NCBI RefSeq assembly: GCF_014647975.1
Contig: NZ_BMQF01000005.1
Coordinates: 310,001-374,000 of the forward strand
DNA: 64,000 nucleotides
Reading direction: 5' to 3'
Origin: Streptomyces fumigatiscleroticus
GTDB taxonomy: Bacteria; Actinomycetota; Actinomycetes; Streptomycetales; Streptomycetaceae
Shown here: positions 55,839-64,000 of the stretch, in pieces
How positions within the stretch are numbered: position 1 is the first letter of the stretch
How the letters are laid out: every line of letters begins with the position of its first letter
Notes under the pieces: model-generated
Database searches by the model: none
Told to the model about the DNA's origin: nothing
What the model saw: the letters and a program-made list of their open reading frames with translations, nothing else
Program-made: the position numbers and the translations under genes

Positions 55839-57894
55839 GCTGCGGCGCTTCGGGCGCGGCAGGCTGCCGCGTGCCGCCCTGGTCGCCCTGCTGGTGCTGC
55901 CCCTGCTGTACGGCGCCCTGTACCTGTGGTCGTTCTGGGATCCGTACGGCCGTCTCGACCGCATCCCCGTGGCGCTCGTCAACGACGACCAGGGGGCGAA
56001 GGCCGACGGCGAGCGGCTCACCGCGGGCGACGACATCACCGAGGGACTGCGCAGGAGCGACGTCTTCGACTGGCACGAGGTGAGCGCCGCCGAGGCCCGC
56101 GCGGGTGTGGAGAACGGCACCTACTACCTGTCGCTCACCATGCCCGCCGACTTCAGCCGGCGCATCGCCTCCAGCGCGGGCGACTCCCCCAAGACCGGCG
56201 CCCTTCAGGTGCGGACGAACGACGCGAACAACTACATCGTCGGTCAGATCTCTCGGACGGTCTTCGCCGAGGTGCGACAGGCGGCGTCCACCAAGGCGTC
56301 GCGGTCCTTCCTGGACCGGATCTTCATCTCGTTCTCCGACATCCACGGCGCGACGGTGAAGGCCGCCAAGGGCGCCGACGAGCTCAAGGGCGGCATCGGG
56401 AAGGCCGAGAAGGGCTCCGAGGACCTCGCCGACGGGCTGAAGGACGCCCAGGACGGCAGCGGCGAGCTGTCCAAGGGGCTGAAGAAGCTGAACAAGGGCG
56501 CGGGTGATCTGGAGGACGGCTCGAAGCAGGTCGCGAAGGGCACGCAGACACTCGCCGACAAGGTCGACGCGGTCGCCGGGAAGGTGGGCCCCTTCCTGGA
56601 GGACAACGAGGAGACCATCGGCGACACCGCGCGGTTCGTCGCCGACTCGGCCGGGGTGATCCGCGACAACCTCGGCACCCTGGTGAAGACGGCGCCGGTC
56701 GCCGCGAAGGGCGCCCACACCGCCTCCGACACCCTGGACGAGGTCTACCGGGCGCGCTGCGAGGACCCGGCGCTGCCCGACGCCGCCTGCACGGACCTGG
56801 AGAAGGCCAAGGACGCGGCCGCGGACGTGGCGGTCGTCGCCGACGACGTGAACACCCTCGTCGCCGACCAGGACGGCGACCTGAAGACGCTCGACGAGAA
56901 CCTGGCCGCTCTCCAGAAGCAGGCGCGCGCGCTCGCCGACCGCGCGCCGCATCTCTCCGAGGACCTCGACGACGCCGTCAGCAGGATCGACGAGCTGAAC
57001 GAGGGCGCCGGGAAGGTCGCCGCCGGCGCCGAGAAGCTGCACAAGGGGCTGGGTACGGCCAAGACCGGCGCCGAGGACCTCGACGAGGGCGTCGGCAAGC
57101 TCAAGACGGGCGCCGACGACCTGAACGGCGGCCTGTACAAGCTGGTCGACGGCTCCGGCGAACTCGCCGGCGGGCTGCACGACGGCGCCGAGCGGATCCC
57201 GGACTACGACAAGAAGGACCGCGACCAGCGCACCGGCGTGATGGCCGACCCGGTCCAGCTCGTCTCCAAGGACCTGCACAAGGCGCCCAACTACGGCACC
57301 GGTTTCGCCCCGTACTTCATCCCGCTCTCCCTGTGGGTGGGCGCGATGGTCGCCTACATGCTGATCCCGCCGATGAACCGGCGCGCGCTGGCCGCGGGCG
57401 CCTCCGCGTGGCGGATCGCGCTGGCGGGCTGGCTGCCGGTGCTGGCCGTCGGGGTGCTCCAGACGGCGGCCCTGATGTCGGTGCTGCACTGGGCGATCGG
57501 TCTTCAGATGGTCCGGGCGGCCGGCACGATCGGCTTCCTGTTCCTGGTCACGGCGTGCTTCTCGGCGATCGTGCAGTGGCTGAACGCGTGCTTCGGGGCG
57601 GCGGGCCGCATCCTGGTGCTGGCGCTGCTGATGCTCCAGCTGACCTCCGCGGGCGGCACCTACCCCGTGCAGACCAGCCCCGGCTTCTTCAACGCGCTCC
57701 ACCCCTTCCTGCCGATGAGCTACGTCGTCGAGGCCCTGCGCAGGCTCATCACGGGCGGCGGCATGGAACCGGTGTGGCACGCGTGCGTGGTGCTCGTCGC
57801 CTTCACCGCGGCCGCCCTCGCGCTGGCCGCGCTGTCGGCCCGCCGCCGGCAGGTGTGGACCCTTGACCGGCTGCATCCGGAGCTGAGCCTGTGA
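55810..57894 (+). CDS. YhgE/Pip-family membrane protein
   Basis: A large envelope protein related to YhgE/phage-infection proteins and ABC-2-like exporters. Of its 694 residues, one span lies at 22-42 (AALVALLVLPLLYGALYLW), and a long external region to about 500 follows, starting with IPVALVNDDQGAKADG. That region contains repeated coiled-coil units of the type KGAxELxxGLxKLxxGAxDL typical of this family. Five or six spans follow from residue 502 (FIPLSLWVGAMVAYMLI). GGAGGAGG lies upstream of the ATG. Substrate unknown; relatives are linked to phage entry, bacteriocins or export of envelope components. Confidence 0.9.
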   Translation: MRSPRLAALELRRFGRGRLPRAALVALLVLPLLYGALYLWSFWDPYGRLDRIPVALVNDDQGAKADGERLTAGDDITEGLRRSDVFDWHEVSAAEARAGVENGTYYLSLTMPADFSRRIASSAGDSPKTGALQVRTNDANNYIVGQISRTVFAEVRQAASTKASRSFLDRIFISFSDIHGATVKAAKGADELKGGIGKAEKGSEDLADGLKDAQDGSGELSKGLKKLNKGAGDLEDGSKQVAKGTQTLADKVDAVAGKVGPFLEDNEETIGDTARFVADSAGVIRDNLGTLVKTAPVAAKGAHTASDTLDEVYRARCEDPALPDAACTDLEKAKDAAADVAVVADDVNTLVADQDGDLKTLDENLAALQKQARALADRAPHLSEDLDDAVSRIDELNEGAGKVAAGAEKLHKGLGTAKTGAEDLDEGVGKLKTGADDLNGGLYKLVDGSGELAGGLHDGAERIPDYDKKDRDQRTGVMADPVQLVSKDLHKAPNYGTGFAPYFIPLSLWVGAMVAYMLIPPMNRRALAAGASAWRIALAGWLPVLAVGVLQTAALMSVLHWAIGLQMVRAAGTIGFLFLVTACFSAIVQWLNACFGAAGRILVLALLMLQLTSAGGTYPVQTSPGFFNALHPFLPMSYVVEALRRLITGGGMEPVWHACVVLVAFTAAALALAALSARRRQVWTLDRLHPELSL

Positions 57895-57928
57895 AACCCT
57901 TCGGTGACCTCGCCGGGACGGTTCCTGT

Positions 57929-57934
57929 GACAAT
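57929..57934 (+). promoter_or_regulatory. Possible -10 of an internal leaderless tetR promoter
   Basis: GACAAT ends 7 bases before the ATG at 57942. It would let the regulator be made separately from the operon. Confidence 0.35.
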
Positions 57935-57941
57935 CGGGGCC

Positions 57942-58571
57942 ATGGAAAGCAGCAACGCCGCCCCGCCCGGCACCACTCGCCGCGAGGCCACCCGGCAGAG
58001 GCTCTACGAGGCGGCCGTCACGCTCATCGCCGAACAGGGCTTCTCCGCCACGACGGTGGACGAGATCGCCGAGCGGGCCGGGGTGGCGAAGGGCACGGTC
58101 TACTACAACTTCGCCAGCAAGTCGGTCCTCTTCGAGGAGCTGCTGCGGCACGGGGTGGGGCTCCTCACCGCCTCTCTGCGGGAGGCGGCCGAGCACACGG
58201 AGGGCCGGGGCGGCAGCCGGGTCGACGCCCTGGACGCGATGATCCGCGCGGGACTCGTCTTCATCGACCGCTACCCGGCCTTCACCCAGCTGTACGTGGC
58301 CGAGCTGTGGCGCACCAACCGGGCCTGGCAGTCGACGCTCATGGTGGTCCGGCAGCAGGTCGTGGCGGTCGTGGAGAACGTGCTGCGGGCAGGCGTCGAG
58401 GGCGGCGAGTTCAGCGAGGAGATCGATGTCCAGCTGACGGCGGCGGCACTGGTCGGCATGGTCCTGGTGGCCGCGCTGGATTGGAAGTCCTTCCAGCCGG
58501 AGCGCTCCCTGGACGATGTGCACGCGGCGCTGTCCCGGCTGCTCCAGGGCCGGGTGAGCGGCCGCCCCTGA
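57942..58571 (+). CDS. TetR-family transcriptional regulator
   Basis: A dimeric repressor that probably controls its own operon through the palindrome at 55007-55032. The 209-residue protein has the TetR helix-turn-helix at about 15-61 (RLYEAAVTLIAEQGFSATTV, then DEIAERAGVAKGTVYYNF), and a ligand-binding helical domain behind it. Ligand unknown; substrates or stress signals sensed by the YhgE-like exporter are plausible. ATG at 57942 starts MESSNAAPPG; an in-frame GTG at 57891, overlapping the YhgE stop, would add 17 residues and would make the gene translationally coupled. Confidence 0.92.
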   Translation: MESSNAAPPGTTRREATRQRLYEAAVTLIAEQGFSATTVDEIAERAGVAKGTVYYNFASKSVLFEELLRHGVGLLTASLREAAEHTEGRGGSRVDALDAMIRAGLVFIDRYPAFTQLYVAELWRTNRAWQSTLMVVRQQVVAVVENVLRAGVEGGEFSEEIDVQLTAAALVGMVLVAALDWKSFQPERSLDDVHAALSRLLQGRVSGRP

Positions 58572-58642
58572 GGCCCGCCGACGCTCCTGAGGCCCGCCGA
58601 CGCTCCTGAGGCCCGCCGACGCTCCTGAGGCCCGCGGACGGT
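58567..58642. repeat. Four tandem 19-bp units over the tetR stop codon
   Basis: CCTGAGGCCCGCCGACGCT occurs at 58567, 58586 and 58605, with a diverged fourth copy at 58624. The TetR stop TGA lies in the first copy. Confidence 0.8.
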
Positions 58643-58655
58643 CCGCACACGCGAG

Positions 58656-58711
58656 AGCGCCGGTCCGGTGCGGCCGCGTCTCCCGCGAGCCACCGCCGGA
58701 CCGGCGCTTTT
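58656..58711 (+). terminator. Candidate terminator of the tetR operon
   Basis: AGCGCCGGTCCGG (58656-58668) pairs perfectly with CCGGACCGGCGCT (58696-58708), followed by TTT. The loop is long (27 bases). Confidence 0.55.
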
Positions 58712-59046
58712 CCCCTGCGTCCCCCCGCCACAACCCCCGTTCGGTCGTTCCGCGGGAACCCCCGTGCCTCGCTCCCGCCGGCGCCGGGCCGGCGGAAGGA
58801 GCGGATCGCGGGCGCGTTCCCGTTCCGGCGCCCCGTGTCGCCGGTGCCGGAGCCGTGCCCCTCTCCGTGTCCACCACTCTCCCGTCGCCGCAGGTCCGAC
58901 CCCATCCGCGCCCGTACTCATCTCTCCCACTAGGTACGGATACTCAGCCGTGCGCGCTCACCCCCAAGGACACGGCGTCACCGGCCGGTCACGGCCGTGT
59001 CGGCCCCGTGCTCCGGGCCCGTGACCGGATTGTCGGTGGCGGCCGA
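58712..59046. other. Intergenic stretch without a recognised gene
   Basis: Between the tetR terminator and the flavoprotein gene I see no coding region with an acceptable start, no RNA gene and no strong hairpin. The open frames here are the usual high-GC by-products. Confidence 0.5.
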
Positions 59047-59052
59047 TAAAGT
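59047..59052 (+). promoter_or_regulatory. Likely -10 of a leaderless flavoprotein gene
   Basis: TAAAGT ends 7 bases before the ATG at 59060, with no ribosome-binding site between. Confidence 0.45.
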
Positions 59053-59059
59053 CCCTGGC

Positions 59060-60568
59060 ATGGCACGGATTGCGGTGATCGGCGCCGGGATGGGCGCGAT
59101 GGCGGCCGCCGCCCGGCTGGCCGTCGCGGGCCACCGGGTGGCGGTGTACGAGCGGACTCGGACGTACGGCGGAGCGGTGCGCCGCTTCGAGCGGGACGGC
59201 TTCCGTTTCGACACCGGCCCGGGGGTGCTGACGCTGCCCGCGGTCTACCGCGACCTGTTCGTCAAGACGGGCCGGGAGCCCCTGGAGGACTGCGTCGACC
59301 TGGTGCAGGTCGACCCGTCGTCGCGGCACGTGTTCGCCGACGGCACCGAGGCCGCGCTGCCGAACGCCTCCCGCGCGGGTGCCGTCGCGGCCCTGGACGA
59401 GGCGCTCGGCTCCGGCGCCGGGCAGCGCTGGGGCGACTTCCTGGTCCGGGCCCGCGAGGCCTGGGACCGGACGCGCCGGCCGCTGCTGGAGGAGCCGCTG
59501 TGGCCCGACTGGGAGGTGCTGGCCGAGCGCGAGCCCTATCCGGCGGTCCCCCACAGGCGGCTGCTGCGCACCCGCCGGGCCGGCACCCTCGCCGAGGTCG
59601 GCGGTCGTGAGCTGCGCGACGCCCGGCTGACCGCCCTGCTGGAGAGCCACGCGCTCGCGCACGGGCTGGATCCGCGCACCGCCCCGGCGAGCGCCGCGGT
59701 GCTGCCGTACATGGAGCACGCCTTCGGCACCTGGTACGTCCGCGGCGGCCTGCGCGAGCTGGCGCGCGCGGTGCACGAGCGGTGCGTGGCCCGCAGGGTC
59801 GAGTTCCACTTCGGCGCCGAGGTCACCGGGATCGTGGAGAAGGACGGCCGGGCGGCGGGCGTGGAGCTCGCCGACGGCCGGGTCGCGGAGGCCGACCACG
59901 TGGTCGCCGGTGTCGCGCCCGGGGCGCTGGAGGGCCTCGTGCGGGGTGCGGCGGTGCGGGGCGACGGCGACGTCCCGGCACAGCGCCGGGCGGCCTCCCG
60001 GCTGACGGTGCTGCTGGCCCTGCGGGGCGGCCGTGACGAGGGCGCGGCGCACCGCACGGTGGTGCACGCGCAGGACCGCGACGCCGAGCTGGAGGCCCTG
60101 TTCGGCACCGCCCCCGGCCCGGCCGCGCGGCCCACGGTCACGGTGCTGCGGCCGGACGACGCCTCGCTCGTCCCGGACCGGGGCCACGAGGCGGTGACGC
60201 TCACCGCGGCGGTCCCCGCGCAGGCCGGGCCGGCGCAGACGGAGGCGCTCCGGCTCCACGCCGAGAACCTGATCACGGTCGCCGAGCGTGCCCTGCCCGG
60301 CCTGCGCGACCGCCTTCTGTGGCACGAGGTGCGCACCCCGGCCGACGTCCGGGAGGCGACCGGCGCGGAGGGCGGCGCGATACCGGCGCCGGCCCTGGCC
60401 GCGGCCGGCGGACGGCTGCTGCACCCGTCGAACACCACGCGCACCGCCGGCCTGTTCACCGTCGGCGGCTGGTCCCACCCCGGCGGCGGCCTGCCGCACG
60501 CCGGCATGTCGGGCGCGCTGGTCGCGGGACTGATCGTGGAGGGCCCGGACTTCCGCGGCTCCCAGTGA
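59060..60568 (+). CDS. NAD(P)/FAD-dependent oxidoreductase, phytoene-desaturase-like
   Basis: An amine-oxidase/phytoene-desaturase-type flavoprotein, substrate unknown. The 502-residue protein starts with the FAD dinucleotide-binding fold: RIAVIGAGMGAMAAAARLA and VYERTRTYGGAVRRF. The central region contains WYVRGGLRELARAVHERCV, and the C-terminal FAD contact is FTVGGWSHPGGGLPHAGMSG, typical of CrtI-like enzymes. No carotenoid or isoprenoid genes lie next to it, so a role in pigment synthesis is not supported here. The ATG at 59060 fits both the start of the fold and the -10 spacing. Confidence 0.9.
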   Translation: MARIAVIGAGMGAMAAAARLAVAGHRVAVYERTRTYGGAVRRFERDGFRFDTGPGVLTLPAVYRDLFVKTGREPLEDCVDLVQVDPSSRHVFADGTEAALPNASRAGAVAALDEALGSGAGQRWGDFLVRAREAWDRTRRPLLEEPLWPDWEVLAEREPYPAVPHRRLLRTRRAGTLAEVGGRELRDARLTALLESHALAHGLDPRTAPASAAVLPYMEHAFGTWYVRGGLRELARAVHERCVARRVEFHFGAEVTGIVEKDGRAAGVELADGRVAEADHVVAGVAPGALEGLVRGAAVRGDGDVPAQRRAASRLTVLLALRGGRDEGAAHRTVVHAQDRDAELEALFGTAPGPAARPTVTVLRPDDASLVPDRGHEAVTLTAAVPAQAGPAQTEALRLHAENLITVAERALPGLRDRLLWHEVRTPADVREATGAEGGAIPAPALAAAGGRLLHPSNTTRTAGLFTVGGWSHPGGGLPHAGMSGALVAGLIVEGPDFRGSQ

Positions 60569-60593
60569 CCCCGTGCGGCCGACGGGCCCGCCC

Positions 60594-61520
60594 TCAGAAC
60601 CGGTACTGCTCGTCGTACCCGTGGCCGCCCTGCGTCCGGCCGTTGCCCTGGTACGGGTAGGCGGACTGCTCCGGCGGGAGTTCGCCGCCGTACGGCTCCT
60701 CGGTGCCGCGCTGCTGCGGGACCCACACGCCGCCGGGCGGCGTCTCGCCGTACAGGCCGCCGTCGGCGTACTGGTCCTGGCCGTAGCCCTGCTGGCCGTA
60801 CTGCTGCTGGTCGCCGTAGCCGGTGTCGTACGCGCCCCCGCCGTAGCTGTGGGTGCCGATGTACGGGTCGGAGTAGGCGGCGTACTGCTGCTCGCCGGAC
60901 GCGCCGTAGCCGTAGTGCTGCTGGGTCTGGTCGTAGCCGGAGTAGCCGTCGTAGGCGTAGCCCTGGTCGGCGCCCTGTGCGGCGGTGGCGTACTGGTCCT
61001 GGCCCGCCGTGGTGTACGCGGAGTCGTCGTAGACGCCGTAGGAGCCGGTGTCGTCCGGCACGGGCTGGGGCTCGTACACGGTGGTGGTCTCGGCGGCCGT
61101 GGCCGCGAACACGTCGTCGCGGTCGTGGCCGTGGTCCGCCTCGGCGCGGTGGTGCTCGCCGGTGTCGTCGCCGAGGCCGTTCCCGGTCTCCTGGAGCCCG
61201 GAGACCTCCAGGGTCGGCTCCTGGCGGCCCCGCCCGGGACGGCGGCCCCGGCCGCCGGTCAGAGCGGGCGCGGACACCGCCCAGCCGGCCGCGAAGCCCC
61301 GGCGGAACGACAGCGTGACGTAGGTCTGGCCGACCGCGAAGGCGATCGCGCCGAGACCGATGACGACGACGGACGGGATGAGCACACCGACCACGACACC
61401 GAGGAAGCCGCCGAAGGCCAGCAGCCGCCAGCGCAGGCGCGCCTTGTACTGCAGCAGCACCTCACCGAGCAGCCACAGTGCGACGATGCCGAACGCGATG
61501 TACAGGACCGTCCAGCCCAT
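60594..61520 (-). CDS. Membrane protein with long Tyr/Gly/Gln-rich tail
   Basis: Function unknown. The 308-residue protein has three spans in the first 80 residues (WTVLYIAFGIVALWLLGEVLL, quoted in part as IAFGIVALWLL; LLAFGGFLGVVVGVLIPSVV; VVIGLGAIAFAVGQ). From about residue 150 on, the tail is low-complexity, with repeated Tyr, Gly, Gln, Asp and Ser (YGYGASGEQQYAAYSDPY, YGDQQQYGQQGYGQDQYADG). Such tails can form condensates or surface contacts, or be phosphorylated on Tyr. Its ATG has AGGGG upstream. It lies downstream of metF on the same strand (23-base gap). Confidence 0.85.
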   Translation of the reverse strand: MGWTVLYIAFGIVALWLLGEVLLQYKARLRWRLLAFGGFLGVVVGVLIPSVVVIGLGAIAFAVGQTYVTLSFRRGFAAGWAVSAPALTGGRGRRPGRGRQEPTLEVSGLQETGNGLGDDTGEHHRAEADHGHDRDDVFAATAAETTTVYEPQPVPDDTGSYGVYDDSAYTTAGQDQYATAAQGADQGYAYDGYSGYDQTQQHYGYGASGEQQYAAYSDPYIGTHSYGGGAYDTGYGDQQQYGQQGYGQDQYADGGLYGETPPGGVWVPQQRGTEEPYGGELPPEQSAYPYQGNGRTQGGHGYDEQYRF

Positions 61521-61543
61521 GTACGCCCCTCTCCCAGTGGCCG

Positions 61544-62509
<966 letters not shown>

Positions 62510-62550
62510 TTAGCCAGGCCGTGGCGGCCCCCCAACCAAACCGTGGCATT

Positions 62551-62576
62551 TTGTCCGATTTATCTATTTCTTGTCC
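62551..62576. promoter_or_regulatory. AT-rich patch with two TTGTCC repeats 20 bases apart
   Basis: TTGTCC occurs at 62551-62556 and 62571-62576, exactly two helical turns apart, around an unusually AT-rich core (GATTTATCTATTTC). It lies between thiE and metF, about 50-75 bases from the metF start, and could bind a regulator of metF. Confidence 0.4.
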
Positions 62577-62611
62577 ATCCCTCGGACGACCTGGGTCGAC
62601 GAGGCGGTGCT

Positions 62612-63268
62612 TCAGGCCGTGCGCAGTCGCTTGGCGAACTCCGCCGCCGCCGCTCCCGGATCGTCGGCCTCCGTGATCGCCCGTACCACCACGACGCGGC
62701 GGGCGCCCGCGTCCAGTACCTCGTCGAGATTGCCGAGGTCGATGCCGCCGATGGCGAACCAGGGCCGGTCGGTGCCCAGCGACGCCGTGTACCGCACCAG
62801 GTCCAGGCCGGGCGCGGGACGGCCGGGCTTGGTGGGGGTGGGCCAGCACGGGCCGGTGCAGAAGTAGTCCACGCCCTTGTGGACCGAGGCGGCCGCGGCC
62901 TCGGACTCGGCATGCGTGGAGCGGCCTATGAGCACCTCGTCGCCGAGGATCGCGCGGGCCGCCGGGACCGGCAGGTCGCCCTGGCCGAGGTGGAGGACGT
63001 CGGAGCGGGCGGCGTGGGCGACGTCCGCGCGGTCGTTGACCGCGAGCAGTCTGCCGTGCCGGGCGCAGGCCTCGGCGAAGACGGCCAGGTGCTCCAGCTC
63101 CTCCGCGGCCTCCATGCCCTTGTCGCGCAGCTGCACGATGTCGACGCCGCCGGCCAGCACCGCGTCCAGGAACTGAGGCAGGTCGCCCTGGCGCCTGCGG
63201 GCGTCCGTGCACAGGTAGAGCCGGGCGCCGGCGAGCCGGGCGCGGGCGGTGGCGGCGGTGTCGGGCAT
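62612..63268 (-). CDS. thiE: Thiamine-phosphate synthase
   Basis: ThiE couples the thiazole and pyrimidine precursors into thiamine phosphate. The 218-residue TIM-barrel protein has [19 protein letters not shown] with the pyrophosphate-binding residues, [20 protein letters not shown] with the conserved [18 protein letters not shown] and the end [24 protein letters not shown] at 63268 has GGGGGGA upstream. I see no TPP riboswitch in front of it. Confidence 0.95.
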   Translation of the reverse strand: MPDTAATARARLAGARLYLCTDARRRQGDLPQFLDAVLAGGVDIVQLRDKGMEAAEELEHLAVFAEACARHGRLLAVNDRADVAHAARSDVLHLGQGDLPVPAARAILGDEVLIGRSTHAESEAAAASVHKGVDYFCTGPCWPTPTKPGRPAPGLDLVRYTASLGTDRPWFAIGGIDLGNLDEVLDAGARRVVVVRAITEADDPGAAAAEFAKRLRTA

Positions 63269-63392
63269 GCGGTGTCCCCCCGGGTCGGTCGTGCGGAGCG
63301 TCGTGCGCACCGCTGTCGTGGCACACGGGCCGCGGGGGTCCGGGGCCGTGGCCCCGGCCGGCCGCGGCCCGTGCGCCGGGCGGTGTGTCAGG

Positions 63393-63758
63393 TCAGACGG
63401 CGAGCGCCTGGGCGCGGCGCTTCACCTCCGTGCCGCGATTCTCGCTCAGGGCCTGCGCGGGGGTGCCGGGCAGGGTCGGATCGGGCGTGAACAGCCACTC
63501 CACCATCTCTTCGACCGTGAAGCCGTCGTCCCGCAGGAGCGTCAGGGTGCCGGACAGGCCCTTGACGACCTTGTCCCCGTCGATGAAGGCGGCGGGGACG
63601 TGCAGCGCCCGGTTCTCACCGCGGCGTACGGCGATGAGCTGGCCCTCCTTGACCAGCTGCCGGACGCGGGTCACCTCGACACCGAGCATCTCGGCGATGT
63701 CGGGCAGGGTGAGCCAGGCGGGGACGAGAGCATCGATCTTTGCGTCAATCTCGGTCAC
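63393..63758 (-). CDS. Rv2175c-family DNA-binding protein
   Basis: A small winged-helix regulator of unknown targets; the mycobacterial relative is a substrate of the Ser/Thr kinase PknL. The 121-residue protein has the helix-turn-helix in [23 protein letters not shown] (quoted as [18 protein letters not shown]) and a C-terminal domain with [19 protein letters not shown]. The start ATG lies at 63758. It may be cotranscribed with thiE (124-base gap). Confidence 0.92.
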   Translation of the reverse strand: MTEIDAKIDALVPAWLTLPDIAEMLGVEVTRVRQLVKEGQLIAVRRGENRALHVPAAFIDGDKVVKGLSGTLTLLRDDGFTVEEMVEWLFTPDPTLPGTPAQALSENRGTEVKRRAQALAV

Positions 63759-63855
63759 GGTTCAAGCCTGCCATCCGGGACTGACAGTCGGAAGCCGGGC
63801 CCCCCTCACCTGGGCCGAAGGGGGTCCCCGTCCGTCGTCCGGGCCCGCCGGGGGC

Positions 63856-64000
63856 TCACGCCGTCGCCGCCTTCAGCGGCCTGGCCGGGTCCGTCAGCAG
63901 CTCCGCGTCCATGGGCGTGCCCGCCTCGATCAGCCGCCGCCCCTGGGCCAGGTCCCTGGGGCGGCCCACCGCGAGCAGGGCGGTCAGACGGCCCTCGCGC
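63856..64000 (-). CDS. C-terminal end of a ferredoxin-reductase-like flavoprotein
   Basis: Only the last 47 or so codons are in the window. They read LTALLAVGRPRDLAQGRRLI in the middle and end KAATA before a TGA. This matches the C-terminal domain of FAD/NAD-dependent reductases of the rubredoxin/ferredoxin reductase group (pattern L-x-A-V-L-A-V-N-R-P-x-x-x-x-x-x-R-R-L-I). The catalytic domains lie beyond the right edge, so the identification is moderate. Confidence 0.65.
   Translation of the reverse strand, partial: REGRLTALLAVGRPRDLAQGRRLIEAGTPMDAELLTDPARPLKAATA

Noticed and set aside
59060..60568. Carotenoid or other natural-product cluster
   Set aside because: The flavoprotein is CrtI-like, but no phytoene synthase, cyclase, polyketide or peptide synthetase gene is nearby.

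Overview
The window is ordinary chromosomal DNA of a Streptomyces or a very close relative. Base composition is roughly 70% G+C, third codon positions are nearly all G or C, GTG starts are common, and many coding regions have long spurious open frames on the other strand. From memory, the gene order follows the region around hisD, dnaE, phoD, ileS and ftsZ to metF and thiE in Streptomyces coelicolor. I see no insertion sequence, integrase, phage module, CRISPR array, tRNA or rRNA gene.

Layout: 1-9.4 kb holds the start of hisD, a beta-helix-like membrane protein, a Lon-type substrate-binding protein, a YbaK deacylase, the tiny ribosomal protein bL37, a canonical two-gene ABC exporter and an NYN-domain putative nuclease. 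9.4-18.6 kb holds dnaE, a DUF2252 protein, a membrane protein paired with a DsbA-like thioredoxin, secreted PhoD phosphatase and a dienelactone-hydrolase-like enzyme. 18.7-25.0 kb holds an MscS channel, a repeat-rich gap, a CPA1 antiporter, and a GNAT-rluD-lspA-dksA-type block on the minus strand. ileS follows on the plus strand behind a translational T-box riboswitch.

28.9-46.6 kb is the division and cell wall (dcw) cluster, all on the minus strand: rsmH-ftsL-ftsI-murE-murF-mraY-murD-ftsW-murG-ftsQ-ftsZ-pgeF-yggS-sepF-yggT-divIVA. Start and stop codons often overlap. mraZ, murC and ddl are not in the cluster. These genes supply peptidoglycan precursors (MurE, MurF, MraY, MurD, MurG), septal synthesis (FtsW, FtsI, FtsL, FtsQ), the Z ring (FtsZ, SepF) and polar growth (DivIVA). 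Promoters are recognisable ahead of rsmH and ahead of ftsZ.

47-64 kb holds a beta-carbonic anhydrase, a MoxR-DUF58-transglutaminase operon, a DUF3040 protein, a methyltransferase, a HEPN-domain protein, a three-gene unit (degenerate ABC-type ATPase, YhgE/Pip-like membrane protein, TetR regulator) behind a perfect 26-bp palindrome, a phytoene-desaturase-like flavoprotein, a Tyr/Gly/Gln-rich membrane protein, metF, thiE, an Rv2175c-like DNA-binding protein and the tail of a ferredoxin-reductase-like enzyme.

The points most worth a second look are the degenerate ATPase/YhgE/TetR unit, the GXHH motif replacing HIGH in IleS, the 24-residue bL37 gene, a stop codon that doubles as a -10 element, a series of apparently leaderless genes, and structured repeats behind mscS and tetR. 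No sequence search was run. Family names rest on motif and context recognition.
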